Assembly (NCBI RefSeq): GCF_020035535.1
Contig: NZ_CP083349.1
Span: 1,922,001-1,986,000, forward strand
Direction of reading: 5' to 3'
DNA length: 64,000 bases
Source: Ensifer adhaerens
GTDB lineage: Bacteria > Pseudomonadota > Alphaproteobacteria > Rhizobiales > Rhizobiaceae
Shown here: positions 63,390-64,000 of the stretch, piece after piece
How the letters are laid out: each line of letters begins with the position of its first letter
Position numbering within the stretch: the stretch's first letter is position 1
Program-made: the position numbers and the translations under genes
The notes under the pieces: model-generated
Told to the model about the DNA's origin: nothing
What the model saw: the letters and a program-made list of their open reading frames with translations, nothing else
Database searches by the model: none

Positions 63390-64000
63390 ATGACCGCAGC
63401 ATCCAATGCCCTTTCCGCTCTGCTCGCCGAAAAAGGCGTGCTTCTCGCCGATGGCGCCACCGGAACCTCGCTCTTCGCCATGGGCCTGGAGGCCGGCGAA
63501 GCGCCTGAGCTCTGGAACGAGACGAAGCCGGAGAACATCACCAAGCTGCACCAGGACTTCGTCGACGCTGGCGCCGACATCATCCTCACCAACACTTTCG
63601 GGGGCACCCGCCACCGCCTGAAACTGCACTACGCCCAGGATCGCGTGCACGAACTCAACAAGCGCGCCGCCGAGATCGCCCGCGCCGTCGCCGACAAGGC
63701 ACCGCGCAAGGTCATCACCGCCGGCTCCGTCGGCCCGACCGGCGAACTGCTGATCCCGCTTGGCGCGCTCTCCTATGAGGATGCGGTTGCCGCCTTCGTC
63801 GAGCAGATCGAAGGCCTGAAGGCCGGCGGCGCCGAAGTCGCCTGGATCGAGACCATGTCTTCGCCGGATGAGATCCGCGCGGCAGCCGAAGCCGCTGCCA
63901 AGGTGGGCCTTCCTTACGTCTATACCGGCTCCTTCGACACCGCCGGCAAGACGATGATGGGTCTGCACCCCAAGGATATCCACGGCGTTGCCACTGAATT
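63390..64000 (+). CDS. bmt: Homocysteine S-methyltransferase family protein (Bmt-like), partial
   Basis: The frame is open from the ATG at 63390 to the right edge (203 codons), so the C-terminal part is missing. It starts MTAASNALSALLAEKGVLLADGATGTSLFAMGLEAGEAPELWN, the usual opening of homocysteine methyltransferases. DIILTNTFGGTRHRL, AGSVGPTGELL and WIETMSSPDEI follow. Zn-binding cysteines would lie beyond the window. It most likely transfers a methyl group from betaine to homocysteine, which fits the nearby betaine transporter; a MetH-type N-terminal module is the alternative. The symbol rests on remembered Sinorhizobium gene order. Confidence 0.72.
   Translation, partial: MTAASNALSALLAEKGVLLADGATGTSLFAMGLEAGEAPELWNETKPENITKLHQDFVDAGADIILTNTFGGTRHRLKLHYAQDRVHELNKRAAEIARAVADKAPRKVITAGSVGPTGELLIPLGALSYEDAVAAFVEQIEGLKAGGAEVAWIETMSSPDEIRAAAEAAAKVGLPYVYTGSFDTAGKTMMGLHPKDIHGVATE

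Overview
The window is a gene-dense, GC-rich alphaproteobacterial chromosome segment. It most resembles the genus Ensifer/Sinorhizobium. Reasons: an acpXL-fabZXL-fabF2XL-fabF1XL-adh2XL-lpxXL cluster for the very-long-chain acyl group of rhizobial lipid A; aerobic-pathway cob genes in the arrangement known from Sinorhizobium and from the B12 producer formerly called Pseudomonas denitrificans; fixNOQP, fixGHIS and fnrN; and several rhizobial palindromic intergenic (RIME-like) repeats. No nod, nif, transposase, phage, tRNA or rRNA gene was seen, so this looks like core chromosome, not a symbiosis island. The genus is inferred from remembered gene order and protein families, not from a search.

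Layout. 1-6.4 kb: a sugar-utilisation operon on the minus strand (binding protein, two permeases, ATPase, start of a GH2 beta-mannosidase-like gene), divergent from a LacI-type regulator, with AATCGATT/GTAACGTTAC operators between them. 6.4-11 kb: an ABC-F ATPase, two small membrane proteins and gnd. 11-24.5 kb: fixSIHG and fixPQON (cbb3 oxidase assembly and structural genes, both minus strand), each headed by a perfect TTGA-N6-TCAA anaerobox. They are separated by five plus-strand metabolic genes (AGCS symporter, AraC regulator, SRPBCC, VOC, PIG-L). A hemerythrin-like gene diverges from fixN. 24.6-31.3 kb: a PAS protein, then the VLCFA-lipid A cluster. 31.5-33.8 kb: hemN and fnrN share an intergenic anaerobox. 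34-39.3 kb: an L,D-transpeptidase, then cobE-cobA-cobB-cobC-cobD read on the minus strand. 39.9-44.6 kb: a TSUP permease, a small lipoprotein, an HD hydrolase, an ICMT-family membrane methyltransferase behind a MerR-type promoter, and an unidentified multi-spanning membrane protein. 44.2-51.5 kb: the cobP-cobW-cobN-cobO-EamA operon (minus strand) under a long cobalamin riboswitch. 51.8-54.4 kb: an AraC regulator, an SDR and a methyltransferase. 54.6-56.5 kb: cobQ and a 47-codon orphan gene with its own terminator. 57-64 kb: a betaine/choline-type ABC transporter, a D,D-carboxypeptidase, an O-antigen-ligase-like protein, and the start of a homocysteine methyltransferase (Bmt-like) behind a perfect palindrome.

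How it works together. Three themes dominate. First, microaerobic respiration: FnrN with iron-sulfur ligand cysteines, the cbb3 oxidase, its copper/assembly genes and oxygen-independent HemN. Second, adenosylcobalamin synthesis: cobA, B, C, D, E, N, O, P, Q and W. Third, the cell envelope: VLCFA lipid A, L,D-transpeptidase, DacA and the ligase-like protein. The most unusual items are the cysteine-less ketosynthase FabF2XL, the MerR-type promoter in front of an ICMT gene, the extended B12 riboswitch, an anaerobox upstream of cobA, and the orphan small gene at 56.3 kb. I did not find a clearly new multi-gene system.
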